Both the position numbers and the translations under genes were made by a program. From NCBI GenBank assembly GCA_013398955.1, contig VWPU01011632.1, forward strand, positions 91,675 to 155,674: a DNA stretch of 64,000 nt, in the 5' to 3' direction. Shown here piece after piece: positions 23,345-36,025 of the stretch. This DNA comes from Callaeas wilsoni (Eukaryota; Chordata; Aves; Passeriformes; Callaeidae). Each line of letters starts with the position of its first letter. Within the stretch, counting starts at the first letter, position 1. Under the pieces are notes generated by a model that was not told where the DNA came from, did not search any database, and worked only from the letters and a program-made list of their open reading frames with translations.

Positions 23345-26300
23345 AATGCACAGTGCAATGAATTCAGTCTGAACATTAAATTACAGCTTTGGCAATGAAG
23401 TAAGCGTTCCCGGGGCTCCCATATCTGCTGTAACTTGAAATTTCCAGAAGAGTTCCTCATTGTGGTTTCTACAGCCTTCCCTATTGACCATGCCCATGGC
23501 AGTGGGGCCCAGTGTGTCTACAGAGGGTTTTCAAGGGCCACTGCAACTCGGCTGCCAGTTCTCATGTTAGCTACACAGCAAAGTAAAACCTGTGACTCTC
23601 TGTTACTAAAAGAGGATGGCAAGTCATCACAGTGATTTATTCCAATTTTCCTGGCTTTTTCAGTCAGCAAAGTCACTCAACACAGGCAAGTTGATATTGG
23701 ATTCCCATCCTCAGAACAAATGTTTACTAGTGAGGAACTCTGTGATCTTGCTGCAGAGAAGGAGATAATGTGAGGGGAACTTAAGATCAGATAAATGTCT
23801 GTCTTGAGGGAGGGTTTGTAAATAAATGCAGAACGCCTTTGCTTGTTTCTGTAGCCACGCAATCCTTCCCATTACTTATAACAAACCTTACATGGGAAGA
23901 TGCCTCTCTAGATTACCTGAAGTCAGTATCCCTTTCTATCCCTACAGACCTCTGAGAAAAGCTTTCTTTGATACATCACACTTCTGTGATCTGGTAAGGC
24001 TGAGAAAACCAGCCGCTTGAATGTTCTCTTTACTGCCAAGTTTTAAAAACTCACTTTCAGAACCAGAAAAGAAAGACTGCAATTCAGATTTTCAACTGTT
24101 CTTTGCGTTTTTGCAACTCAAAGACCACTGAAAGTGGTCTCCTACCTTGTATGTGATAAGAATTATGTTTAAAACATATGTGAAAAATGGAGCTGTCTCC
24201 TTACAAAGCAGGATGATGTACCAGTGATGTTTTGCCTATGTGAAAATCTTAAAGGCTGTTAGTCACTTCTGAAACAGAATTAGTATAAACCTAATGATCC
24301 AAATAGCAAAACCCATGAGGACTGGTTCTGCTCTCCACTGTACTGGAGAAAATCTCTTGCAGTTTCACGGATGCCTTACAGAAATCTGTGGAGTAGAATA
24401 GAAATGGTCCACTCTTTGCAAAAAGCTCCCCTTTCCTCAGTAAAAGTTCCAAGCTGGTTCAGTTTTGCCCCAGAAGAAGAATAGATTTGTCTTCATGTTT
24501 TTTACTTGGTGACTTACTCATCTTATACAGCAAATTGTAAATTTTTAGTGAATTTCATTTTGTAACATTTTCATGCCTGAATAAAACATAATTGTCTTTC
24601 TCTCTTTTGTTGTGCCTAAGAATTATGTCTATCTGCCCCAGAATAGTCACCCGAACTGTAGTTCAGATCTTTTATGCAGAACTGATTGAAAATTAGCTTC
24701 AAGTTAAATGGCAGTAACTTCTTCCACTAGATAAAGAAAAATAATTTCCCTGATATAGCACCATTTTGCACACATAGCCTAATATGTATCTAGCTCCCTC
24801 TTCTTGTTCTGCTTTCCCTTCATGTCACCTAACAGCAATTGTAAAGATACATCACATTGTTTTACAAAACAAAGAAACCAACTCCCTTAAAACTGCAGAT
24901 AATAGTATACCCAAAATGCTCCTAATGAGTAACCCGTGAGTCAGAGCTAATTCTTTATGTGATGTCAAGATGTTCCCACACTGAGTGTTAAGTGTCCTTT
25001 CAGCACCTCTGATGTCACACTCAAAGATCTCTTCTTTTTGTGCACTCTATATAATTAACACATTCCTTTAGTCACCGTCATCCTCCTTCTTCTCCCCCTG
25101 CTGCCTCATCCATTGGCTCGGGGTTGGCAATGAGGCAGAACGGGCTTGGCCAGCTCATCTGGCTCCTGTGCTCTTATGTTGGCCAACCTCCTCACCCGCC
25201 TCCCTTGTGCACAGGGTACTCGGGATTTTGGGAGTCTCAAACATTATTAAACTCCTAAAATCAGGCAAGGTTTAGAGAATCCTGTCTAGTGTGGATGAGC
25301 TTATTCCTAGCTTAACAAACACAAACTTATCTTTCTTAAACCATAGCTTACAGTGCTATGACTGTATAGACAGCCATAAATCATATTTTAAGAAGATCAG
25401 AAAGCTTCTATATAATGTTGAAGTGCGTTGAAATTACTCTCTTTATCAAAATCAACATGCCTCACCAAGAGCAATGCATTTTACTATAAACATCATCGTT
25501 TCTTGAAGCTCTTTTATTTGTTCCACTCAGGACTATTAGTGTTGATAGGAAGGAGACAGAAACCATATCATTTAGTCACAGCAAGGACAGTGTGAGCTTG
25601 TTTGTTCACTAGCTGCCAGAATGGGAGGGAGATGCCTCTACTTTTCTCCTTGTTCATTTACCTTAAATAGTTTAACTTTTTTGAATGTTAGCAGGCAGGA
25701 GCAGAACCCATATTTATTGGTTTCTAAACTATTTGACAGTAAAATAGTGGATGAAAGACTCTCCCGCCTCCACATTTTCCACCCTTCCCTACAGCTAACC
25801 TGAAGGACAGATGAATTTTTACTAATCGAAAAGTTCTTGTTTTCAAGGCTGAGCAGCCTAAACCATGGCACAGAGATGGATTCTGTCAAGCTGGGAGCAC
25901 ACAGTTTTGGAGGTAGAAGAAAAACATTGTGGTAACCCTGGAAATAGTTTATGTACATACTAAGAGGCCTGATGTTCAGAGAACACATGCATGTGACCAG
26001 AGCTCTAGCTCAGTCCCATCTCTAGCTTGAGATGCCAAGTAGAGCATTACTATAACTGGAACCATTATTTCCTGGAGGGTGCAGGTTTCACACACTGTCC
26101 TGCTGCGGCCAGGAATGCGGGAGCTTTGCGTCACCACAGAGATCGCACTGTTATGTAAGTGATGTCCCGAGGAAGGGCCACGGCAACAACACATCTCTCC
26201 TGGGGAAGGTGGCTGACTGTGACCTAGAAAAAATGGTGAGAGGAGGAGTTGTTTATAGCAAGTCTTCATTGAATTAGGAATCTGAACAGTGGTGAAGTTT

Positions 26301-28020
26301 TACAAGGGAACTAAGTCCAAAAGAATCCAGCAGAGGTGGATGCCTTGGCCAGCAGCAATGGTACAAACAATCCTTAGATAAACAAAAACCCTCCAGCTCT
26401 TATGCCAAGGCAAAGGCTTGATCTCTGTGTTTGAGGGTTCATATGAAATCAAAAGAGACAGAGCTCTGCCTAGGAGATCAATATAAGTTATTGTTATTCA
26501 GCAACTGGATAAAACATTGTAGCAGAGCACAACTGTAACAAAACTAGTCTGAGAAAGAGTGGGAAAATATGTGCACAGCTTATCAAATTCTTCTACTTAA
26601 TTGATAAGTTTCTCACTAAATTTTGAAGCTTGGAAAAAATTCAGGCTACTCTAGTAAGCCTGAATCAAGACTTCGTCTTGGAATTCAATTGTGCTCCAGG
26701 CCCCTTTCACAGAAGAATTAATTGTTCCTTAAGTTAGGAAACACTAGTGCATAGAGCTTTCAATAACTATGCTGTGACATGGTGCAGTACAGAGGTATTT
26801 TTTTAAATATGGGTTTTCCCTGGGGATTGAGTAATGTCAGAGACTGAGGATTTCATTTATTCAGTACCTGTATTGCTTCCCCTGACCCTCACAGTGCCCT
26901 GTTCATTAAGAGTTTTCCTTCCTTGTATGTTTTAACTGGAATAGAATTGGGAAAAATAGAATCAAGCTTATGTGAACAAGAGCATTAGTATCTGCTTCTG
27001 TCCATTCAAAGGCAAATTGAAAGTTACCTTAGAGTGGCTCATGAGTTCTCCAGCTATGCTATCCTTTCCTTTTGACTGGGGACATCACTGACTCCTTGTG
27101 GTATTTTTCTATGAAGTTGTAGACAATAATTCTGTCATCCTTGAGTTTAGTAAACAGTAATGGGTTGTTTGCTTGCAACCCATTCTATGTTTGTATTTCA
27201 AAGAGACTTTGTGTCTTAACCTACATTGTATGTCCACAACTCCATCGCTGCAGCTCTTTTCATCACTTAACTTTTTCAAGTCTCAAATGCATCTTGTCAG
27301 TGCCCTCTGATGATAATGTGGTATGAGGCCCATGACACAAGAAATTGTTTTACCAAACTTTTCTGAGTTAAAACTTTCTGCAGGTTTAGCAACTGCTGAG
27401 CATCTTACGTGTCACTCCCGTCCTGCACAGATAAATGTCAATGTCCCTATGTGCATAGATTTGAGAAATAGAATGCAGAAATATTCTAATGCAAAATAAA
27501 CAAAGAGATTTCTTGCTTTTTCTTTCTGCTGTTTGAAATTCCTTTTTGGCACACTGTATACATACTTCTTCTGGCCACACAGCAATGCAGCTGAAAAAAT
27601 TGTCACAAAGTTCAACAAAGGGAAAGTGAGAGCCAGGGCTGAGTCACTCCATGTATGAGAGCTGGGAGGAAGAAGCATTGGACTGTACTGACAGAGAGTC
27701 AGAAAATGCTGAGGAATAATCTATCCCAGAGAACGCTGGCAAACTATCAAGAAACAAAACAAGAAACAAAATAAACCACGGCTCCACAAAGGGATGGAAA
27801 CCACCCCCCACAAAGTCAGCCAAGAAAACTTTCCATCACAACATGAACATCAATCCATGTCTCCCTAGTTTTCCCAAGATGAAGGAACTTGCAGCATTGA
27901 TACTTTTAGCAGTTAATTTAAAATATTGATCTAACAGATGCTCAGTGCCAGGCTGTTTGCATGAGCTGGTACACAGGTACTACCCAGCAGGTGCTTGGAA
28001 TGCCTGTGGTGAAACGTTTT
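23345..28020. other. Non-coding sequence, no gene seen
   Basis: About 4.7 kb without a recognised gene. A perfect hairpin with 8-bp arms (AGACCACT/AGTGGTCT, 3-base loop) lies at 24122-24140, and a 6-bp-arm one (CAAGAC/GTCTTG) at 26666-26680. Both are too small and isolated to call as RNA genes. A GC-richer block with a TATA-like TCTATATAATTAA and an inverted CCAAT lies at about 25045-25250 and is discussed as a finding. Open frames do not exceed about 116 codons. Confidence 0.5.
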
Positions 28021-28708
28021 GTCACCCCAGGGAGCTGGGGGGTGACCGTGTGGCAGGCAGACAGCAGCCTGTCTGACAAGGCTCCAGTCCCAGAGCGCCT
28101 GAATGAGGGCACAGCAGGTCTAGTGAGAATAGCCAGGTCCAGAGAAGAGTCCAGTGATCACCAGAAAAGGCTGGGGACAAGACAGGCCCAAGGTCAAGCG
28201 AAGAAGTCAAGGCAAAGTGAAAGTTCAGCTGGGTGCAAAGCCGGGTGCAGTGAACCTATCGTACTTCAGAGAAAAATCAAATACATCTCCCAATCCAATA
28301 GCCAGAGGGTATCCAAATGGAAAGTCCAGATGGGACAGCATAAACCCTGCTCCTCACACCTTCCCTGCTTTTATGGAAACTGGATTCGAGGTTATACAGC
28401 TGTGTGCTATTAGAGCAGCCTTCGGATGTAGGCAAATGAACCTTTAAAGAAGGGAAGAGGTTGTAGAAAATTAATATAGAGGAAGGCGATTATGAAGGTA
28501 TCTCAAGACATCAATGTACCTTGTACTCAAGAGAGACACTTGGAGCCTTGAGAAACCTGGAACTATGTCCCATAACATCCTGCATGAATTTGCAAGATAG
28601 TGTGGCTTTTTGCCTTCTGCTGTGCTTGTTAGTACTGGTGCTAGGAGCACATCTATGCACAGGTAGTTGTAGTCACACCTAAATTCCCTGTCTTAGAGGG
28701 TAGGACCA
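28021..28708. other. Purine-rich non-coding block
   Basis: From about 28021 to 28350 the plus strand is purine-rich and GC-richer than its surroundings. It repeats words such as CAGGTCTAG, CAGGTCCAGAG, AAGGTCAAG and AAGTCAAGG. Long frames on the plus strand (up to 150 codons) follow from the low stop density of this composition and match no family I know. An inverted repeat GTCACCCC/GGGGTGAC spans 28021-28046. A decayed repeat of unknown family is possible. Confidence 0.35.
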
Positions 28709-28990
28709 TGTCGGTGTTTCCAAAGGAAGACACGAGGAACCCTCTAGCAGATAGCAATAACACAGCTTTATTTGCTGAGAAATTTCCTTTCTTGTCCTTT
28801 ACTTTTTGCAAAAAATTTCACTGTTTAGATAAACAAACTGTATTCTTATACACAACACTATGTATTTTCAAACTGTACACCTGAGGTATGGTTCATAAAC
28901 TTTTTGATAACGATTTTTATGGATTTTTTAAGTTCATGTGTGCCTTAAAGTACCTGCTAGACCGTCCTTTTCTGTGTCACTCTCCAACTG
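28709..28990 (-). mobile_element. LTR-like element, minus strand
   Basis: On the minus strand, TGTATAAGAATAC (plus-strand TTCTTATA at 28843-28850) acts as a TATA candidate. About 75 bases downstream comes AATAAA (plus TTTATT at 28767-28772). Then a ~57-base tail ends in AACACCGACA at 28709, a CA terminus as LTRs have. The tail AGCTGTGTTATTGC...GTTCCTCGTGTCTTCC has the look of an LTR U5. The upstream (U3) border near 28990 is a guess, and I could not find a matching target-site duplication for the flank GGACCA. There is no internal retroviral sequence next to it. A solo LTR is the best guess. Confidence 0.45.
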
Positions 28991-30163
28991 GTTAAACCAA
29001 GCTCCACTCTCCCACATCCTAGACAGCCTAGCAGAACAAGCAGAGGAGATATCAGAACTTGTGACTTTATGGGAATACAGGGAACTTAATTTCATTCTTT
29101 AATTTTATCATAGTCACGTCCTTCTGATCACTGACTGTGAGTCATGTGCAATACTTTGGCCTTCATTTCAGTGGACTTGTTTCTTGTTCCTAGTTTGCTT
29201 GAGGTTACTGAGGGGCAGGGGTTGGATTTCTCTTTTCTCAGGATAGATTTTTTATTCAAACAGATCAAGAGCAACATCTTTGCTAGGTACCTCAATGTGC
29301 ATATTTTCATTTCAGGGTGCCTTTAACAAAGTCGAGTTTCGAAAAAATTCCACTTTCTAGAGTTTAGTGTAACTCTACTAGATAGAACATTGTTGTGATG
29401 TATTGCCCCTCTCCCCAGCAATTTGTTCCTCAAGGACTTTACATGGGTTCTCTGGTGGTAACTGCCACTAGCAGCCCCACTAGAGCTGCTTCTTGAGCTG
29501 CGCCAAGCCAGGCTCGAGTGTTTTCAGGACAAGGGTCAGAACTTCCTCTCCCCTGTGTGCTCCAGAACGAGTTGTTCTGAGAAGCATTTCCCCAAAGGTC
29601 AAACTTTCTGATATAAGACCAGTTTAGAAGAGAGCAGTGGAAATCCTACATAATGATTTTATTAGACTCTTGTCCCTTTCATCTCCCAGAATTTTGTGCT
29701 CAGCAGTGTTCCTAGTAGAGATCAGTAGCAAGTAACTCTCATGAAAGGTCCTGTAGTCTTCTGAAAGCGGAGATCTGTTTTCACTGCACAGTTCTGGCTG
29801 CACAAAATTATGTTAAGATTGCCTGAATCTTTGAACTGTTCCTTTTCTCTATAATCCCCCTTATCCTTTGGCTTCTGCTGAGGAGTTTCACAAAGAATAA
29901 CTACAGCTGAGCAAACATAAGGGTTCCCTCATTCTCTAGACAGTATGGTGAAGATTGTAGAGGAGGAGGCTTTCCTGGAGGAATCCCTTGTGGACATAGA
30001 GGGAGTGTAATTTGATTTGAAGGGATTGCATTGCAGTGGTAGATTTTTTTGTTGCAGTCAGATTGTGATTCTTCATATAATGGTTATCCTGTGGGTCTGA
30101 GCTTTCAGAGTCTTAAAACTCCAAAATACTCTGCTCTAGCCCTTCTGAGGTAGCCTTAAGAGA
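28991..30163. other. Non-coding sequence, no gene seen
   Basis: No gene, RNA or repeat family recognised. Open frames on both strands at 29128-29326 are 60 codons and without motif. Confidence 0.55.
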
Positions 30164-30184
30164 ATGTCTTCAAGGCCTGGGAGG

Positions 30185-30290
30185 AACCACAGGGATCCAG
30201 AATACTGGAAAAGGGCAAGCATGAAAGCCTGCCTCAAGAAAGTGGTGCAAAGGAAAAGGAAGAACCATCAATTAAGCCAACGTATTTTGA
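30185..30290 (+). mobile_element. CR1 LINE reverse-transcriptase fragment
   Basis: The plus strand reads DPEYWKRASMKACLKKV, close to the CR1-clade PEDWKRAN....FKKG motif at the start of the reverse transcriptase. At the DNA level, CCAGAATACTGGAAAAGGGC and the following AACCATCAATTAAGCCAA fit the same region (the PGNYRPVS block) with small gaps. Only about 100 bases are readable and the frame is lost afterwards. It is a short, old, 5'- and 3'-truncated piece. Chance similarity cannot be fully excluded. Confidence 0.6.
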
Positions 30291-33200
30291 ATGCCAAATT
30301 AGAAGTCACAGGTCCTGGAGTAAGTTTGATCTTTCACATGGTAACTCTCATATATATAATGAACTTGCTGGTGTTTCCTAGCTGATGTATCAGCTGTATG
30401 CTCAGTTGTGCATTTGTGGGACACTTTCCCAAATACAGGCTAGTGAATTATTAAATATATGCAACTCCATTACAGTAATTCCCATTGTTACATCTTTTAG
30501 TGCATATAAATGATAAAACATGATCTAATTGCAAAACAAAGGGAGTATTTTTTGTGGTAAATGTCAGTTATTTAAGTCAATAGTGTGCCTTCTCCTTCAT
30601 TGGTACTTGAATTTAAGTTTCATTTTGAAAGTTTGAACTTATCCTGTGCCCCTCAGGACTAGTGGGCAGCTGTTTGAACTTTGGGGCACCAGAGTCACAT
30701 GGTCCCTGCAAGATGGCTTACTTAGCAAGCAGTCAACTCCACTTCCCAAAAGCTGCACTGAACACCTGTCTTACAGAGATATCTAAAGTTGGTTTAAGAA
30801 CTCCAATGCCCATAACAGCAATCCTGCTTCTGAAGGAGTTTGCATTCTCTGGCTTGTTTATGTTGAGCATCAGCCACTTGGCACTCCTGTAGTCAATGCC
30901 TTGTTGCTCCTGGCTCTGGCTCTCAATAGAATTGTCCAAATTAAATAGAGTGGGGAGATAGAACTGGATTTCTTGGTGTGCTGAGAAACGTTCAGTCCTT
31001 CTGTGCAGAGCAGAGAGCAATGACCACAGGGCAGTCTGTGGTGGCCTAGTGCCCTGAGAAGGGCTTATGCATGGGAAGACCTGATGAGGTACAAGGAAGG
31101 CTGTTTGTGACAGTCAGCTGACAGCTGTGCTCTCACCCGCGTTCTGGCTGGCAGATCTCACCACCAGCTGTGGGCACTGCTTCTGCCTTCATGAGCAAGG
31201 TGAGGTCACCCTTCAATGCGAGCCCTTTGCTGTGGGCCTGTCTCTGCAGTAACAGAGTCAGCTAGAATTTGGAGGCTGTCTTGCCATGAACTTCCCTGCA
31301 AGATTTATCCCACAAGTTACCCAGGCTGCGAGCTCCCAGCAGGACCTTGAAGTGGAGCCTTGTTCTTGCTTCTATGGGTGCAAGTGAGCTCACCGACATT
31401 CCCAGCCAGGTGGATAAACGTCCTTCTGTGCCTGTGGGGGAATTGTGAGTGGCAAGTCCATGGCCCATTTCAGGGTGTCCTAGCACCTGCAGCTCCCAGA
31501 TATACGAGTTTGGGAATGTTTGGGGTAGGTTGGTCTATGCTTGTAATTCAATGTATTTTAATGACTCTTTAATTTAATCTTTCATAAAATTTCCCCACTT
31601 GACAAAAATACCAACTATTATTCAGCTTGGGCAGAAGATGCCTCTGGCTCATTAAGCATTTAATGGTAAAGAGAATGGCTCTGAATGCCTCAATAGGAGT
31701 ATTGTAGAAGACATTATAATTCCATGTAAGGCTTTGCAGAGTTGGAAGTGGTTTTCAGGACAAAAAAAGGTTTCGAGAAAATTTTTTTGTCAGAAGATGT
31801 GGTCATTATATATTTTGTGCTTCACATGAGCTTTGTGGGTTTTACAGTGTTCTCATAAAACAAAGTCCTGTCATCCTGGCTGGCAAATGGGGGAAGAGCA
31901 GGCAGGAGCTGTGGGACATCCTGGCCCTGGAGATCATAGGCATCTACCTTTTCAGGACCCTGAATCCTTCTCTGCCAGCCCAGCAATTTTCCAGGTGAAC
32001 TGTGTCAGAAGGAGAAACCTTGAAAATGTAGGACACTGGCAACAGGAGCTATCGAGCCTTCCATGATCTTATCTCCATGTCAAACCTCTTATTTTTAGTT
32101 CGGGATGCTTTGGGTCCCATCTGTGCAGCACAGTGCCCCAGGCAAGCTGGCAGAAGCCTGGGCATGTTTCCACTAGAAGATAGATTTCCACTGTAGCTGG
32201 CCTTTTCTACTGCTAAATGCTTTGGTTTTGATGAATCAGCATTTTCCTATGGAAAAACATTCCTTTGGAGAATTTCCAGTCAGAACGAAACCAAGATTCA
32301 ACACATTGCAAAATCCCTCCAGAACGGGTTTTATTCTCTATAGCTGTACTTATAAGCAATTTTACTCTTCCTTGGTTTCTCTGTATTATAATAAAATAAT
32401 AACATAGGTGCAAATATCATATGTAAATGTATTTATAGTGAGGATAACTATTTTTGCCACTGGAAAGATTATGAAGTGTATAGACATTGAAATATAGGAC
32501 CTGGAAAGGAGGTAAAAATCTTTCAGATTCCTGTGTGGTGAAATAATGAATTTTGAGACCTTATTTTGCAGTGCAGCAATATTAGAGGTCATGGAAAATA
32601 AAAGTAGTTTAAACAATTCAGTATTTACTTTGCATTCTCCTCATAAAACAGACTTAAATCTAGGCACATATTACTGAAAATCATAAATTTGATCAGACAC
32701 TTGTGAACACATGTTTATATTCAGCTCTGGTTGATTTTGACTTCATGTTTCTTCTGGCTATCTATCCTGGCCCAAAACCTAGCTCATGCTGTTGGAAAAG
32801 AACTGTGGCCATAAATCGGTGTGGGTGTGAGCAGCAATAAATACAGCCCTTCTCTCCTGTCCTCTATAAAACAGTAGGTGTGAAACAAGCCATTAGTTCA
32901 CACTTATAATTCTGGGAAAGCAACTGTACATTTGTCATGCAAATTCACATCCTTCCTTTCACAAATTAGTCATTCCCTTAAAATGAGCTTAATTATCTTG
33001 CTTGATCGCATGTGTACTAACATAGGCTCTTCCTTTTTATTGGATTGACAGTTTAATGCTTCTGAACCCACCTGTTCCTACAGGATTTGCACAGGATCTT
33101 TCACAGTCCATTCCTACCTAGAGTTCAGCTAAGCCACAGATAATCCTTTTGCCTTAAGGTGAGGTAGCAAGTTAAGGGTGATTCAGTGACCTTTGGCATC

Positions 33201-35924
33201 TCTTTCTAAGCAGCTGAAGTTGAAGGATGAACTCCACACACAACCTCATCTCTGATGACTCTCTCTCTAAATAAAATGAAAAAAATAAAGGAAGAAAAAA
33301 CTCATCACTTAAGTTGCAATTCAGAGACCAATTTTTGCTTCTGCCATTCTTATTGCAGGCAAAGAAGGCAATGCAACTGGATAGTTGTGTCATCCTCCTG
33401 TGAAAAAACATCCTCAAGCTGCCCCTACAAGGGAGATGTCCCTGCAGGAGGCATGGTTTGTGTCTGAGGAGTACGGAATTGCAGGTAGGCTGGAACTGAG
33501 GTGAGTTGATCTATGACTACACTGCCTCTGCCACTCACAAATCCTGTCTTTCAATGGCAGTGCAGTTAATGGCTGGCTGAGTCTGCTGAGTGAACTTCTA
33601 GAGGTGCAGAATTTCATCCCCCTTCTAACCAGCAGTGCCTTGAGATGAGACGTCTGTAGCAGGTAAGACCTTATCTCTTCACACATTTAAAACAGCTTGT
33701 TGCTTAATGCTGTTTGATTCCTCTGTATCCCTTCTGTTGGGTCTGCTCTGTTTATGCCGTGTGGAGGCAGAAGAACACTCTAGTTAATTGTGATGAGATC
33801 AGAAATGCAGCTGAAAAATGAGCAATAGCAACAGCAAGATAAAATCCTTTTATTTGGCATCTGCCAAAAAAAGAGAGAAAAATAAAGAAAACTGGAAAGA
33901 GGAAAAAATTGTGCATTATACCTTTTATGGTTCTGAGCTGCAGAAGGCAATCATAAATATAGCAGAGCTACTTGGAAATGTTTAAGTAGCTGTTTGCTGA
34001 CTGTATGTAGATCTGGAAAGAATAAACATCATGAATTGTGGAATTTAGTTAGCCTACTTTCACTAGAAATAAATCTGAGGCATTAATTTCCAATCAATGT
34101 GATCCAAAGTCCAAGCATGTTTAGATTCAGAATGAATGATTTCTATCTTTCTCTAATTGGAGTCTCATAGAAGACTGTATGCTGAAGCGAGCTAAATCTG
34201 ACTTTTTCCCTATGTAGAAGTCACACAGAATATAATTTAAAGCACTTACTTTCAGCACCAAAACTCCATTTGCTAAAAGACTTGGCATTTGTAGCATGGA
34301 GTTCATCAAAGAAGCTGACTCAGCTTTAGGTGAGCTCAAAAGATCACTGAGTTGAATATGCGACTGTTGGGTGTCTTCTTTAGACCTTGGTTAGGAAGAC
34401 AACTTGCTATTAGTCATGGTGACAATCAAACCTAAAGGTAAATAAAGGAGAAGGGTTTAGCTGTCCTAAGCCATGGGAGTGACAGAAGAGGACAGGGTCA
34501 CGAGAGGATGAGGTTTCTCTTTGGCTAGATCAGTACATATTTAGTGTGAAAGTGCACCTGCCTCAAGAGGCTGTTCAAAAATTCTGTACTCTGCATTCTT
34601 TAAACAGAGAAGGCAAAGTTCTTTTGCCTTTTAAAGAGCAGAAGGAACCCAGTATTAGTGGAAAAAGTTCCAGGGGTAGGACTGAGTTTACTTTTCTCCT
34701 ACTTAAACTGAAAAGAAGACCTTCTGGTTGAAAGCACAATTTGAGCTGATCTATGGGGTGCAAAGTTCTCTCAAAACTTCTGATGTGAGTGAGATCAGCT
34801 GGTTACAGGGCTAAGGCTTTCCTGTGAAGAGTTTCATGGTTTGTAAAGCACTGACTCAGCATATCCACTGTGGGCTGCATAATTTGCAGGACATGTTTTA
34901 TTAGCCTACAATGGCTTGAAGCTTGAGCTAGAAGCTCACTGCTGATTTTTCCCAAAGAGCTAAAAACATTTCAGACTTCTTAAGTGATCAACATATTATA
35001 TAGGCAAAATTATATGTGTGAATACTTTTTAAACAAATCGATGTTGTCATAGTTTTGTGTGAATGTAGATGTTCTTAAAACTAACCCAAGGTGCCTAAAT
35101 TGTAATCCACACCAGATTCTTTTTATTTATTCTAGGCTGCAAATACTGCAGGTATTCCTAGCTCAGGGTGGTTACATGGAGTCTGAAAGGAGCCACATTC
35201 ACTGTTCCTAAGCAATCATTCAAATTGCTTTTCTGCAGTAACTTTTCATCAAACTTTCGTTTTGGGTTTTTTCCAGTTTAATGGAACCTTTGGCCCAGGG
35301 TTTTGATGCAGATGGCTTTATGTAAATCTTTGATGAATATGTTGAACCTGGGTCACTTGAACTGCTTTCAGATGATTTAATGCTGGTTTCTCCTGTTATC
35401 AAGATCCCAACTTGTGACCAAGCAGCAGTATTTTCCTTTCTTGCAGAAAAATTATACTGCTCAGGAAGGGAACTCAGGGAGAGAAATTTAGCTTATGACT
35501 GGATAATAAGTATCTAAGGAGGGACAAATGTTTTTCTCTCTTTCATATATACATACGGTTGTTAAATACTTTAGAAAGTATCTTGTTTTCTGAAACTAAT
35601 GAAAGTTTGTTAATAGTAGAAATGGTTTAAAGCAATTCAGCTATTCTAGCAATGCATGCAGAAGTTTTGGAAAATTTTCTACAATTTATTCTTTCTGTGG
35701 AAAAAAAATGCTTTGTTAGCAAGCCAGCTCCTGCTTCCAGCACCATTTTAAGCCAGACTATCTTGAATTGGTCCCAGAACCAGCTGTCTTTTTTGGTTCA
35801 GATCAGACATGGACACAGACTGAGCTTTGAATAATGGCTTGAGCTTTTCAGGGGTTTGCTACTGCTTCAATTTTATATTTAAATCACTAATGATCAGTTG
35901 ATGATTATTATTCCATGAGTGTTT
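30291..35924. other. Non-coding sequence, no gene seen
   Basis: About 5.6 kb without a recognised gene. An octamer ATGCAAAT lies at 32937-32944 within an AT-rich stretch (32885-33060) that has few simple repeats and could be conserved non-coding DNA. Open frames are 95 codons or fewer. No LTR or LINE segment that I can defend was found. Confidence 0.5.
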
Positions 35925-36025
35925 AAAGTCTCAGTGTCCCATTTGTGAGGCAAACTGGTATAGAGAGGAGCAGAAAAGGAATCGTAGCCTTAATCCACTG
36001 TTCTGTGCCTGGCACAATGAAAAAA
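35925..36025 (+). mobile_element. Possible MIR-like SINE remnant
   Basis: GTCTCAGTGTCCCATTTGTG resembles the MIR segment GCCTCAGTTTCCCCATCTGT. About 70 bases further on, TTCTGTGCCTGGCACAATG resembles the MIR 3' segment GAACAGTGCCTGGCACATAG. The order and rough spacing fit a plus-strand MIR with a diverged middle. Two short matches are not proof. Confidence 0.45.

Noticed and set aside
27961..28413. 150-codon open frame on the plus strand
   Set aside because: Explained by purine-rich composition; no recognisable protein motif.
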